A DNA stretch of 64,000 nucleotides, from assembly GCF_008274585.1 (NCBI RefSeq), contig NZ_VTRT01000002.1, forward strand, positions 124,001 to 188,000. The letters run 5' to 3'. Numbering within the stretch: the stretch's first letter is position 1; the number at the start of each line of letters is the position of its first letter. This DNA is from Pedobacter sp. BS3 (GTDB lineage: Bacteria > Bacteroidota > Bacteroidia > Sphingobacteriales > Sphingobacteriaceae). Positions 55,940-64,000 of this stretch are shown in pieces. Below the pieces are notes generated by a model that worked only from the letters and a program-made list of their open reading frames with translations, made no database searches and had not been told where the DNA came from. Position numbers and translations under genes: made by a program.

Positions 55940-57280
55940 CTTCGAAAATATATTATCCAGCAGGTCATCGGTGGTGACTGTGCCGGTAATTTCGCCGAGG
56001 TAGTGGAGGGCCTGCTTGATGTCCATAGCCAGGAAATCAGAGGTAACCGGGTTATCGATATTTTGCAACACCCGTTGCAGGGAATTCTCCGTTTGACGTA
56101 ATGCCTCTACGTGCCGCAGGTTGGTCACCAGCGTCTCGCTGGTATTGATGTGGTGCAGGTTTACGGCATCCAGCAAGCTGCTTTTCAGCTCGTCAATACC
56201 TTCTTTCTGCTTTGCCGAAATAAACTGTGCGTTGAGCTTTGCCAGCTCATCACGTTGCTGCGGAGTGAGCAGCTCGGCCTTATTGATGAGCAGCAGGTAT
56301 GGAATATGCAGTCGGGCCATATCATTTACCTGCTCTTCCATTTCAGCCAGTGTTTGCGTATTATCGGCCATGTAGATGATCAGCCGGGCCTGTTTCATTT
56401 TTTCGAGCGTACGCTCTACCCCTTTCGCCTCGATGACATCCACCGTACTGCGAATGCCGGCCGTATCCATAAAGCGGAAAATAATGCCATTGATATTGAT
56501 CTCATCCTCGATGGTATCGCGTGTAGTACCCGCAATTTCGGACACGATGGCCCGCTCCTCGTTCAGCAGGGCGTTAAGCAGCGTAGACTTGCCCACGTTG
56601 GGCTTGCCGGCAATAACCACCGGCACGCCGTTCTTGATCACATTACCCAGCTCAAATGAAGCAATAAGCCGGTGCAGCACCTTCATGATCTGCATCACCA
56701 GCTCACGCAGCTGGCCGCGATTGGCAAATTCCACGTCTTCTTCCGAAAAATCAAGCTCCAGCTCGATCATGGAGGCAAAGTGGATCAGCTGCTCACGAAG
56801 CTGCTTCAGCTCGCCGGCAAAGCCGCCCCGCATTTGCTGCATAGCCACATCGTGCGAGGCTTTGGAATTGGAGGCGATGAGATCGGCCACAGCCTCGGCC
56901 TGGCTCAGGTCAAAAGCGCCGTTCAGGAAAGCCCGAAGGGTAAATTCGCCGGGTTTGGCCGCCCTGGCTCCCTGGCGTATCAGCAGGCTGATGATTTGCT
57001 GGATAATATAATTGGAACCGTGGCAACTGATCTCGACCACGTTCTCTTTGGTGTACGATCTCGGCGCTATATACAACCCGGCAACCACCTCGTCAATAAT
57101 AGCGCCGTCCTCCACAATACGACCGAAGTGCAGCGTATGCGATGCCTGCTCCAGCAGGTTCTTCCCCGAAAAAACCCGGTTGACAACGGCAATAGCGTCC
57201 GGCCCGGAGAGGCGTATCACGCCAATTGCCCCGCTGCCCGGCGGGGTTGAAAGTGCTACAATAGTATCTGCAAGCTGCAT
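55922..57280 (-). CDS. mnmE: tRNA uridine-5-carboxymethylaminomethyl modification GTPase
   Basis: MnmE works with MnmG to modify the wobble uridine (U34) of several tRNAs. The 452 residues have the N-terminal tetrahydrofolate-binding domain (TIVALSTPPGSGAIGVIRLSG), a helical domain, a G domain with AGKPNVGKSTLLNALL and TRDTIED, and the C-terminal FCIGK with the essential Cys449. The product is intact although the final codons are part of the attachment site of the adjacent element. Confidence 0.97.
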   Translation of the reverse strand: MQLADTIVALSTPPGSGAIGVIRLSGPDAIAVVNRVFSGKNLLEQASHTLHFGRIVEDGAIIDEVVAGLYIAPRSYTKENVVEISCHGSNYIIQQIISLLIRQGARAAKPGEFTLRAFLNGAFDLSQAEAVADLIASNSKASHDVAMQQMRGGFAGELKQLREQLIHFASMIELELDFSEEDVEFANRGQLRELVMQIMKVLHRLIASFELGNVIKNGVPVVIAGKPNVGKSTLLNALLNEERAIVSEIAGTTRDTIEDEININGIIFRFMDTAGIRSTVDVIEAKGVERTLEKMKQARLIIYMADNTQTLAEMEEQVNDMARLHIPYLLLINKAELLTPQQRDELAKLNAQFISAKQKEGIDELKSSLLDAVNLHHINTSETLVTNLRHVEALRQTENSLQRVLQNIDNPVTSDFLAMDIKQALHYLGEITGTVTTDDLLDNIFSKFCIGK

Positions 57281-57399
57281 GTTCTTATACGTTAAAACAA
57301 ATCGTAAAAGTAGGATTTATACCACACATCCGTTTCATTATTTTATCATAAAATACCAAAAAGTCCCTCATTAAGCCTGTTTTGAGTATATTTAGCCCA

Positions 57400-57777
57400 A
57401 TGAGCAAAATTACCGGGTTTAAACTGTTTACGTTACTGTTTTTAACGTGTATGAGCATAAACGCTCTCGCCGCAAAAGCCAGTGTTCAAAAACAACCCGT
57501 TTTGCAGAAATCCGGCCCTGTACTTCAGGCCAAGCCCATCATAACCAACGCATTACCTGCGCCCAGCACTTCCGATGAACAGTTAGTGCTGTTATCGCAT
57601 TTGCGCCAGGCGCATATCCCGGCACATCATCCGTATGCTAATTCCCCCGATTTATGGTGTATTACCGTCAGGCAGCCCGTACCGCTGCCCGGCAAAATCA
57701 GTTCCGCCGATACAGCCCTGCATACCACTCCTGCATATAACTACGCTGTTTTATTTCCGGCGCACGAATTCAGCTAA
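57400..57777 (+). CDS. Small secreted protein of unknown function
   Basis: The protein is about 125 residues with a signal peptide (ITGFKLFTLLFLTCMSINALA) and a Pro/Ala/His-rich mature part. I do not recognise it. The frame is open to a TTG at 57382, but the ATG at 57400 gives a standard signal. It is divergent from mnmE and followed after 124 bases by the antiporter gene. Confidence 0.6.
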   Translation: MSKITGFKLFTLLFLTCMSINALAAKASVQKQPVLQKSGPVLQAKPIITNALPAPSTSDEQLVLLSHLRQAHIPAHHPYANSPDLWCITVRQPVPLPGKISSADTALHTTPAYNYAVLFPAHEFS

Positions 57778-57901
57778 GACAATAGCTTTTACATCAACCT
57801 TTGACAGGAAGCGCCAGCGAAAAAAACAGTAACGCACTGGCTGCCTGTTACTTTTAAATAAATAGTATATTGCATTTAATTTATTTTTTTGAAGATACGT
57901 T

Positions 57902-60124
57902 ATGATTCATTTGCCCGAACTGATCGTTGACCTCGGACTCATCCTGGCCGCAGCCGGGGTAGTCACCCTGCTGTTTAAAAAAATCAAACAACCCATTGTT
58001 TTGGGATATATTATTGCCGGCATCTTTGTTGGCCCGCATTTTACCTTACTGCCCACCGTTGCAGAAGAAAAAAGCATTTCGATATGGGCTGAAATCGGGG
58101 TCATTTTCCTGCTTTTCAGCCTGGGACTTGAATTCAGCTTTAAAAAGCTCGCCAAAGTAGGCGGCGCTGCCTCGGTAACCGGTATCACCGAAGCCGTATC
58201 CATGCTGCTGCTGGGATATCTTGTCGGCAGCCTGATGGGCTGGTCGACCATGGACAGCATTTTCCTGGGCGGCATTCTCTGCGTTTCGTCCACAACCATT
58301 ATCATCAAAGCGTTTGACGAGCTGGGCGTGAAGCATAAACGGTTTGCCAAACTCGTCTTCGGCGTGCTTATTGTAGACGACCTGGTAGCTATTTTACTGA
58401 TGGTACTGCTTTCTACCCTGGCCGTGAGCCAGCAATTTGCAGGCTCCGAAATTATGCTTTCGGTATTAAAATTCGGCTTTTTCCTGGTATTGTGGTTTTT
58501 GGGAGGGATTTTCCTGGTTCCTACCTTCCTCAAACGCACCCGCAAGCTGATGAACGATGAAACCATGCTCATTGTATCGTTAGCTTTATGTTTACTCATG
58601 GTGATGCTTGCCGTGAAAGTCGGCTTCTCTCCCGCCCTCGGCGCTTTCATTATGGGGTCTATCCTGGCCGAAACCACGCAAGCCGAGCACATCGAGCATC
58701 TCACCAAATCGGTAAAGGATCTGTTTGCAGCCGTTTTCTTCGTATCGGTTGGGATGCTGATCGACCCACAGGTGCTGGTTGAGCACGCCGCAACAATTAT
58801 TATCGTGGTACTGGTTACCATAGCTGGTAAATTCCTGAGCTCTTCCATCGGCGCTTTAGTGGCGGGACAGCCTTTAAAAGTGGCCATACAAGCCGGCCTG
58901 AGCCTGGGGCAGATCGGTGAATTTTCATTCATCATTGCCAGCCTCGGCCTTACCCTGCATGTAACCAGCAACTTCCTGTACCCGGTGGCTGTGGCTGTAT
59001 CGGTAATTACCACCTTTACTACACCTTACCTCATGAAATTCTCGGGGCCATTGGCTGCCGGTATCGAGCGCATGCTTCCACAGAAATGGATAGACGGCCT
59101 GAACCGTTACAGCTCAAGCACAGAAGGTATTGCCCAAACCAGCGACTGGAAAATGTTATTGCGGGCTTATCTCATAAATTTTATCACCCACTCGGTTATC
59201 CTTACCGGGATATTGTTCCTGGCGAAATATTACCTCTATCCGTTCATTACCACCAATATCGGTGCAGGGCTTAATGGCATCCTCATCGGAATCGTTATTT
59301 CCTTCATCCTGATGGCGCCCTTTTTATGGGCATTTGCCTTGCGGCGGATCGAACGCAAAGCCTATTCGCACTTATGGCTCAACAAGCGGTATTCCCGCGG
59401 GCCACTGATAGCCATTGAAGTAACCCGTATCCTGCTGGCGATATTATATATTGGTTTCCTGCTTAACATCTTCTTAAATGCTACCTGGGCTATTATCATT
59501 GCACTAATGGCCATTATACTGGCCATCATCGTGTTTTCTAAAAAGCTACAGGCATTTTATAACCGGCTGGAAACCCGTTTCCTGCTTAACCTGAACGATC
59601 GTGAAAACCAGAGGGAAAAAACGGCCATTATTCCCTGGGAAGCCCACCTGGCCGAGATGCAGGTAGCTCCCGAATCGCCTTTGACAGGGAAAACGTTAGC
59701 CGAACTGGCCATTCGCGAGCGTTATGGTGTCAGCATTGCACTGATTGAGCGGGGAAAGATCAGCATTCCAACGCCCAACCGCGATGAGCAGCTATTCCCT
59801 TATGATAAGCTGACCGTTATCGGTACCGACGAGCAGCTTGCCCACATTAAGCAGCTTGTTGAAGACCACAGCGTTTACAGCGAAGATACACAAGCGGCCA
59901 AAAAAGACCTTGAGCTGCAAAAAATCACCATCACAGCCCATTCGGCCATTTGCGGGCAAAGCATACGCGATTCCGGCATACGCGAACGTACACAAGGCCT
60001 GATTGCCGCGATAGAGCGCAATAATGAACGTATTGTCAACCCGGATTCCTCGCTGGTATTCCAGCCGGGAGATACGCTATGGATTGTTGGCAACCGCAAA
60101 CGGATCATGGAAGCATTGAGTTAA
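57902..60124 (+). CDS. CPA2-family cation:proton antiporter with tandem RCK_C domains
   Basis: The 740-residue inner-membrane protein has about 12-13 membrane segments in residues 1-400 (KefB/NhaA-like: GYIIAGIFVGPHF, IWAEIGVIFLLFSLGLEFSF, FSPALGAFIMGSILAET, GQIGEFSFIIASLG) and a further membrane hairpin region at about 420-555. Two TrkA_C/RCK_C-like domains follow (about 580-650, 665-735; GKTLAELAIRERYGVSIALIERG and GQSIRDSGIRERTQGLIAAIERN). There is no TrkA_N NAD-binding domain. It probably exchanges K+ or Na+ for protons and is gated by ligand binding. Confidence 0.9.
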   Translation: MIHLPELIVDLGLILAAAGVVTLLFKKIKQPIVLGYIIAGIFVGPHFTLLPTVAEEKSISIWAEIGVIFLLFSLGLEFSFKKLAKVGGAASVTGITEAVSMLLLGYLVGSLMGWSTMDSIFLGGILCVSSTTIIIKAFDELGVKHKRFAKLVFGVLIVDDLVAILLMVLLSTLAVSQQFAGSEIMLSVLKFGFFLVLWFLGGIFLVPTFLKRTRKLMNDETMLIVSLALCLLMVMLAVKVGFSPALGAFIMGSILAETTQAEHIEHLTKSVKDLFAAVFFVSVGMLIDPQVLVEHAATIIIVVLVTIAGKFLSSSIGALVAGQPLKVAIQAGLSLGQIGEFSFIIASLGLTLHVTSNFLYPVAVAVSVITTFTTPYLMKFSGPLAAGIERMLPQKWIDGLNRYSSSTEGIAQTSDWKMLLRAYLINFITHSVILTGILFLAKYYLYPFITTNIGAGLNGILIGIVISFILMAPFLWAFALRRIERKAYSHLWLNKRYSRGPLIAIEVTRILLAILYIGFLLNIFLNATWAIIIALMAIILAIIVFSKKLQAFYNRLETRFLLNLNDRENQREKTAIIPWEAHLAEMQVAPESPLTGKTLAELAIRERYGVSIALIERGKISIPTPNRDEQLFPYDKLTVIGTDEQLAHIKQLVEDHSVYSEDTQAAKKDLELQKITITAHSAICGQSIRDSGIRERTQGLIAAIERNNERIVNPDSSLVFQPGDTLWIVGNRKRIMEALS

Positions 60125-60126
60125 AA

Positions 60127-60400
60127 GTTGTAAGTTTTACGTTGTAAGTGGCTTATGGCTGATGGTTCATGGCTTATAGTCTGAAAGTTGGGAAAGACCA
60201 AAAGCCCGGAAGCGGGAATAAAAGTTTTACGTTATACGTTGTAAGTTGTACGTTTTAAGTGGCTTATAGTCTGAAAGTTGGGAAAGACCAAAAGCCCGGA
60301 AGCGGGAATAAAAGTTTTACGTTGTAAGTTTTACGTTGTAAGTGGCTTATAGCCGATGGTTCATGGCTTATAGTCTGAAAGCCGGGAAGCAAAAACGTGT
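60127..60400. repeat. Heptamer array with a 90-bp higher-order repeat
   Basis: Heptamers (GTTGTAA, GTTTTAC, GTTGTAA, GTGGCTT, ATGGCTG, ATGGTTC, ATGGCTT) open the block. A segment starting GGCTTATAGTCTGAAAG at 60171 is repeated at 60261 (90 bp later, identical for about 60 bp) and begins again near 60366. Each copy holds TTGG-GAAAGA-CCAA and CCCG-GAAG-CGGG mini-hairpins. The rest of the 390-base gap to 60514 has no gene. Confidence 0.85.
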
Positions 60401-60514
60401 TACGAGTTATGAGGCCCGTAACACGTAACTCAAACCCGCAACAATCAAACAATTTACACCCGCTACCTAATACCACCCGAAAGGCTTCGTAATTAAATAG
60501 CTACCTTTACCGCA

Positions 60515-61348
60515 ATGACCATACTTACATTCACCTTACTGATACTGGCCGGTGCTGTTGTAGCAGGCTTTCTGGGTTCGCTGACCGGTCTGGGCGGCGG
60601 TGTGGTGATCATTCCGCTGCTTACGCTGATCTTTCATGTGGATATTCGCTACGCCATCGGGGCATCGCTGGTAGCGTCTATAGCCACCTCATCAGGTTCG
60701 GCAGCAGCTTATGTAAAAGAAGGAATTACCAATATGCGACTGGGCATGTTCCTGGAAATTGCCACTACAACAGGCGCTATTGCCGGCGCCTTCCTGGCGG
60801 CATATACCCCAACCCATGTAGTGGCCATCATATTCGGGCTGGTGCTCATTTTTTCGGCAATCACATCCGTTCAGAAAAAAACCGATCACCTGGAAACGAC
60901 AAGTAGTCCATTGGCCAGGAAGCTACGCTTAAACAGCACGTATCCTGACGAAGGTAAAACCGTAGCTTACTCGTTAAAAAACGTTCCCGGAGGTTACCTG
61001 TTAATGACCGTTGCGGGAATCATATCCGGACTTTTAGGCATCGGCTCCGGAGCCTTAAAAGTGCTGGCGATGGACACGGTGATGCACGTTCCGTTTAAGG
61101 TTTCAACCACTACCAGTAATTTTATGATCGGCGTTACAGCGGCAGCCAGCGCTGTGGTGTACCTGCAACGCGGCTATATTGAGCCGGGACTGGCCCTGCC
61201 TGTGATAACCGGGGTGCTGGCAGGTTCGGTACTGGGCTCAAAGCTGCTTGTTAAAGCCCATACCAAAAGTTTACGGATTGTATTTTGCACGGTGATCAGC
61301 CTGTTGGCGCTGGAAATGATCTATAATGGTTTAACCGGGAAAATTTAA
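60515..61348 (+). CDS. Sulfite exporter TauE/SafE-family permease
   Basis: The 277-residue membrane protein has about eight hydrophobic segments in two inverted halves, each opening with the TauE signature: GFLGSLTGLGGGVVIIPLL at 19-37 and GIISGLLGIGSGALKVLAMD in the second half. The family exports sulfite, sulfoacetate or other organic anions; the substrate here is not evident. It is followed after four bases by a DUF1634 gene, a common pair. Confidence 0.92.
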   Translation: MTILTFTLLILAGAVVAGFLGSLTGLGGGVVIIPLLTLIFHVDIRYAIGASLVASIATSSGSAAAYVKEGITNMRLGMFLEIATTTGAIAGAFLAAYTPTHVVAIIFGLVLIFSAITSVQKKTDHLETTSSPLARKLRLNSTYPDEGKTVAYSLKNVPGGYLLMTVAGIISGLLGIGSGALKVLAMDTVMHVPFKVSTTTSNFMIGVTAAASAVVYLQRGYIEPGLALPVITGVLAGSVLGSKLLVKAHTKSLRIVFCTVISLLALEMIYNGLTGKI

Positions 61349-61352
61349 GTAT

Positions 61353-61742
61353 ATGCACACACCATCGCGACGTAAAGACAAAGACATTCAACAATTTATT
61401 GGTACACTGCTGCGTCTTGGCGTAGTTATTTCGTGCCTGGTTGCTATTGCCGGCGGAATTATCTACCTGTATTTGCATGGCGCCGGGAAGCCTGAATACC
61501 ATATCTTCAAAGGCGCTGCACAACCCATGCGCTCACTGGATGGCATTATACAAAGCGCCTCACAATATCATGGCCGGGGTATTATCCAGTTGGGAGTTGT
61601 TATCCTTATCGCCACCCCTATCTTGCGGGTTTTCTTTTCAGGACTTGCCTTCACGCTCGAAAAAGATTACCTGTATACCTTTATCAGCCTGCTGGTATTG
61701 GCTATTATCCTATTCAGCATGTTTGAAAAGCTCGGAGGCTGA
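61353..61742 (+). CDS. DUF1634-family membrane protein
   Basis: The 129-residue protein has three hydrophobic segments (LRLGVVISCLVAIAGGIIYLY; GIIQLGVVILIATPILRVFF; YLYTFISLLVLAIILFSMF). This length and pattern match DUF1634, which is regularly encoded next to TauE/SafE permeases and may be an accessory subunit. The gap to the permease stop is four bases, so co-translation is likely. Confidence 0.88.
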   Translation: MHTPSRRKDKDIQQFIGTLLRLGVVISCLVAIAGGIIYLYLHGAGKPEYHIFKGAAQPMRSLDGIIQSASQYHGRGIIQLGVVILIATPILRVFFSGLAFTLEKDYLYTFISLLVLAIILFSMFEKLGG

Positions 61743-61746
61743 TATT

Positions 61747-62751
61747 TCATCCGGCTTTACGCCCGGCCGCCGGCAACAATAAAATCTTTAAATCGTTCAA
61801 AACCAGCTCAAAATCAGGCGTTACGGTCCAATCGGTAACCCGGTGCAATTTGCCGTTAAGCGGAGCCCAGCGGCCCGGCTCGCCATCCATACTGATCACG
61901 ATACTCGGCGTTTCCAGGGCAGCCGCTATATGCGATACGCCCGTGCAATTTGAAATCAGCGCAAAAGCATTTTTGATAAGCACAGCCACAGCGCCCAGGC
62001 TGGTTTTGCCGGCGGCAATTAACGGCTTATGCCGCATGTGTCGTTGAACTTCGGCCACAACAGGCAGCTCGCTTTCTGTACCGGTAATTACAACACGCAA
62101 TCCCTGCCCGATACAGTAATCAGCTAAAGCGGCAAAATAAGCCGGCGGCCATTGTCGCCAGGCTCCCCGCGAACCGGGATGAACACATACATAATTTCCA
62201 GGCTGTACCGGGAGATCTAACCGGTAAAAATCCTGGTAATCGTTCTCGGTGAGCGGAAATTCCAACGCTGTATCACACGAAGCTATGCCCAAATGCGCCA
62301 TCAGGCGGAGATGCCGCTCAATTTCAGATCCGGTATCTGGGTAACGAAGAAACAAACCATTCTGCGGGTAATAATGCTGACCGGTAAAAAAGCCGGCAGT
62401 GTACCGGGCGCCAAATAACTCTACCATTGGATTGACTATAGAACCGTTACCCTGCATCTGCAAGGCCAGATCGTATTTATTAGCCTGCACTTCTTGCAGA
62501 AACCGGGTAAATGCCTCAGCATCCACCGGCTGTTCCGGTAACCCGGGATAACCGGGAAAATGTATGAAGTTATCAAAATAACCGGCGAACCGTTCGGTTA
62601 ATGATCTGGCCCAGGGTAATCCGGCAAGGGTGATCTCAGCTTTGGGAAAAGCGCTTCTGAGTACCCGTACTGCCGGGATAGCGCACAGCATATCGCCTAA
62701 CTGTAATGCCCGGAATATGATGATCTTCCTGATATTTTTTAATGTGCTCAT
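61747..62751 (-). CDS. Family 9 glycosyltransferase (heptosyltransferase-like)
   Basis: The 334-residue protein has the GT-B fold of family 9: IIIFRALQLGDMLCAIPAVRVLRSAFP at the N-terminus, then CVHPGSRGAWRQWPPAYFAAL, VVITGTESE and ALISNCTGVSHIAAAL near the C-terminus. It transfers a sugar, typically heptose, in lipopolysaccharide core or related glycan assembly in the cytosol. It converges on the DUF1634 gene with a five-base gap. Confidence 0.9.
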   Translation of the reverse strand: MSTLKNIRKIIIFRALQLGDMLCAIPAVRVLRSAFPKAEITLAGLPWARSLTERFAGYFDNFIHFPGYPGLPEQPVDAEAFTRFLQEVQANKYDLALQMQGNGSIVNPMVELFGARYTAGFFTGQHYYPQNGLFLRYPDTGSEIERHLRLMAHLGIASCDTALEFPLTENDYQDFYRLDLPVQPGNYVCVHPGSRGAWRQWPPAYFAALADYCIGQGLRVVITGTESELPVVAEVQRHMRHKPLIAAGKTSLGAVAVLIKNAFALISNCTGVSHIAAALETPSIVISMDGEPGRWAPLNGKLHRVTDWTVTPDFELVLNDLKILLLPAAGRKAG

Positions 62752-63283
62752 AAGATAATGCTATAATTAGTTAAGCCTGGATTAACTGGTATTAACGATC
62801 GCATAGGCGCCAGATCAAGAGTAAATCCTCCCCTGCTCCCCGCCAACTGGCGGGGGGACATGCAAGCGCCCTAACCTGCCTAACTTTTGTAAAATTAGTA
62901 TCGAACTGTGCCTGTCCTCCGCCAACTGGCGGAGGGCGTGTTGGCAATGTGCATAGGGAGGAGGAGGTACTTTTATTACTACAGAGTACATTTCTTTATT
63001 AACTTGATAGAAATGGCTGAATTTCGCTGCATTCAACTTTTAACGTTTCACTTAACAATAGAGATAACTTTTGCAGGTAAAATGTTTGCCAGTAAGCGGC
63101 ATTTCAGGTGATTATTCCCATTACACGTAAAAATACGTACCCTCCCGCGAGAACTACCTGAATTTAACGCATCCGGGTTTTGCGGTTAACAAAAACCTGC
63201 GGGATATGTTTAAGCTATGATCTATTCTAACTCCACCGTAAGCTTGTCACGTTTTATTTTTTATACGCTTAAACTATAACTTT
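62752..63283. other. 532-base spacer with two GC-rich palindromes
   Basis: No gene is supported. CCCCGCCAACTGGCGGGG (62838-62855) and CCTCCGCCAACTGGCGGAGG (62916-62935) are perfect palindromes sharing CGCCAACTGGCG and lie 78 bp apart. Further on, ATTTCGCTGCATTCAACTTTTAACG (63023-63047) is similar to the segment at 27610-27628. The rest is presumably the promoter of the copper-binding protein gene. Confidence 0.6.
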
Positions 63284-63607
63284 ATGGGTTACCACGAAAA
63301 CAAATCCTGTATTGAGGCCTGTTTGGCATGTGCCGCAGTATGTAATCATTGTGCATCATCCTGCACTCAAGAACAAGACGTAAATATGATGGCCCGTTGT
63401 ATTGACCTGGACATGCAATGTGCCGCGATATGTTATGCCGCAGCGCAGCTTATGAGCCTGGGAAGCGACAAAGCCCCTGAGATTTGCCGTATCTGTGCCG
63501 ATATCTGCGAAGCTTGTGCCGAAGAATGCTCAAGACACGATAACGACCATTGCCGCGAATGCGCTAACTTGTGTAAGCAATGTGCTAACGAGTGCCGGAA
63601 AATGTAA
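63284..63607 (+). CDS. Four-helix-bundle copper-binding protein (DUF326/Csp-like)
   Basis: The 107-residue protein contains 19 cysteines spaced three or four residues apart along helices (CIEACLACAAVCNHCASSC; CRICADICEACAEEC; CRECANLCKQCANEC). This is the DUF326/Csp pattern in which Cys thiolates line the core of a four-helix bundle and store many Cu(I) ions. With no signal peptide it is the cytosolic (Csp3-like) type. It is monocistronic; a ferritin-like gene follows. Confidence 0.93.
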   Translation: MGYHENKSCIEACLACAAVCNHCASSCTQEQDVNMMARCIDLDMQCAAICYAAAQLMSLGSDKAPEICRICADICEACAEECSRHDNDHCRECANLCKQCANECRKM

Positions 63608-63758
63608 ACAAACAGAATGGCTTGACCTGCATTTTAAGTATTTACCACGTCTAAACAGGTAGTTATTGTACAAACCGGCCTGCTGAATTACTTGTTTTAA
63701 TGTAAGAGTTGTTCGTTCAGCTCTCACATTAAATCACAACATTAAAAATAACTCTGCT

Positions 63759-64000
63759 ATGGAAACACAAACAATGAATGCACCCGCTGCAACCGATTCA
63801 AAACTGAAAGAATTCTTTACCGACCAACTGGCCGATATTTACTGGGCCGAGAAAAAACTGGTTAAAGCCCTGGGCAAGCTCCAGGAAGCCGCTACTTCCA
63901 GCGAGCTTAGCAATGCCTTTAGCGATCATTTAGAGCAAACCCGCAACCATGTTACCAGGTTGGAAGATGTATTTAACCTGGTCGGCGAAAAAGCAAAAGC
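63759..64000 (+). CDS. DUF892/YciF-family ferritin-like protein (partial)
   Basis: Eighty codons are visible before the window ends. After a short variable start, KLKEFFTDQLADIYWAEKKLVKALGKLQEAATS and LSNAFSDHLEQTRNHVTRLEDVF are the first two helices of the DUF892 four-helix bundle, with the Glu/His metal ligands. These proteins are stress-induced and bind a di-iron or similar site. The gene lies downstream of the Cys-rich copper protein in the same direction. Confidence 0.9.
   Translation, partial: METQTMNAPAATDSKLKEFFTDQLADIYWAEKKLVKALGKLQEAATSSELSNAFSDHLEQTRNHVTRLEDVFNLVGEKAK

Noticed and set aside
56111..57250. Several plus-strand ORFs of 180-210 codons opposite mnmE
   Set aside because: mnmE has all its motifs on the minus strand; the others are antisense shadows in a GC-richer gene.
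57907..59013. 368-codon minus-strand ORF inside the antiporter gene
   Set aside because: It is fully antisense to a clear membrane transporter, and its composition (Ser, Thr, Pro, Arg rich) is what the complement of a hydrophobic gene gives.

Overview
The window comes from a Bacteroidota chromosome, most likely Sphingobacteriaceae (Mucilaginibacter/Pedobacter-like). Support for this: a SusC/SusD pair with FecR-type signalling, type IX secretion (T9SS) C-terminal tails, Bacteroidota-only families (DUF4403, DUF5362, DUF5689), the pyrG-yidC pair, weak ribosome binding sites and TAnnTTTG -7 boxes. No rRNA or tRNA gene was recognised.

Layout. 0-21.5 kb is mostly core: a conserved Bacteroidota protein, pyrG-yidC, a YdcF-like protein, a PAS/GAF sensor without an ATPase domain, yciI-murI, a DUF4403 lipoprotein, small proteins, ychF, a Tat-exported phospholipase C, a ClC channel with CBS domains and a PAP2 phosphatase. 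21.6-32.5 kb is a leftward catabolic cluster: three TIM-barrel isomerase-like proteins, an MFS permease, a DUF1080 lipoprotein, two Gfo/Idh/MocA oxidoreductases, a c-type cytochrome, a GMC oxidoreductase and its gluconate-dehydrogenase-subunit-3-like partner. Together they fit oxidative (3-keto) glycoside breakdown. 32.8-48.1 kb is a surface-utilisation locus: two related right-handed beta-helix proteins, two secreted endonuclease/exonuclease/phosphatase-fold enzymes, two small jelly-roll-like secreted proteins, SusD, SusC with an STN domain, and FecR.

48.53-55.94 kb is an integrated element inserted exactly into the 3' end of mnmE. Both ends carry an 18-bp sequence that encodes the MnmE C-terminus FCIGK plus a stop codon. 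The element carries a tyrosine integrase, excisionase/HTH regulators, a P4-type helicase-primase and a primase-like gene with a frameshift at an A9 tract. It has no relaxase, conjugation, capsid or recognisable cargo gene, so it looks like a minimal integrating replicon or phage-satellite-like island. The integration site matches the mnmE (trmE) 3' end used by Salmonella genomic island 1 in Proteobacteria.

55.9-64 kb returns to core and accessory chromosome: mnmE, a small secreted protein, a KefB-like antiporter, a repeat block, TauE/SafE plus DUF1634, a family 9 glycosyltransferase, a Cys-rich four-helix copper-binding protein and the start of a DUF892 ferritin-like gene.

Two repeat systems run through the window. 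Intergenic spacers contain tandem arrays with a strict 7-bp period but differing words, at eight or more sites. A second family of GC-rich palindromic repeats occurs between genes and once in frame inside the FecR gene.
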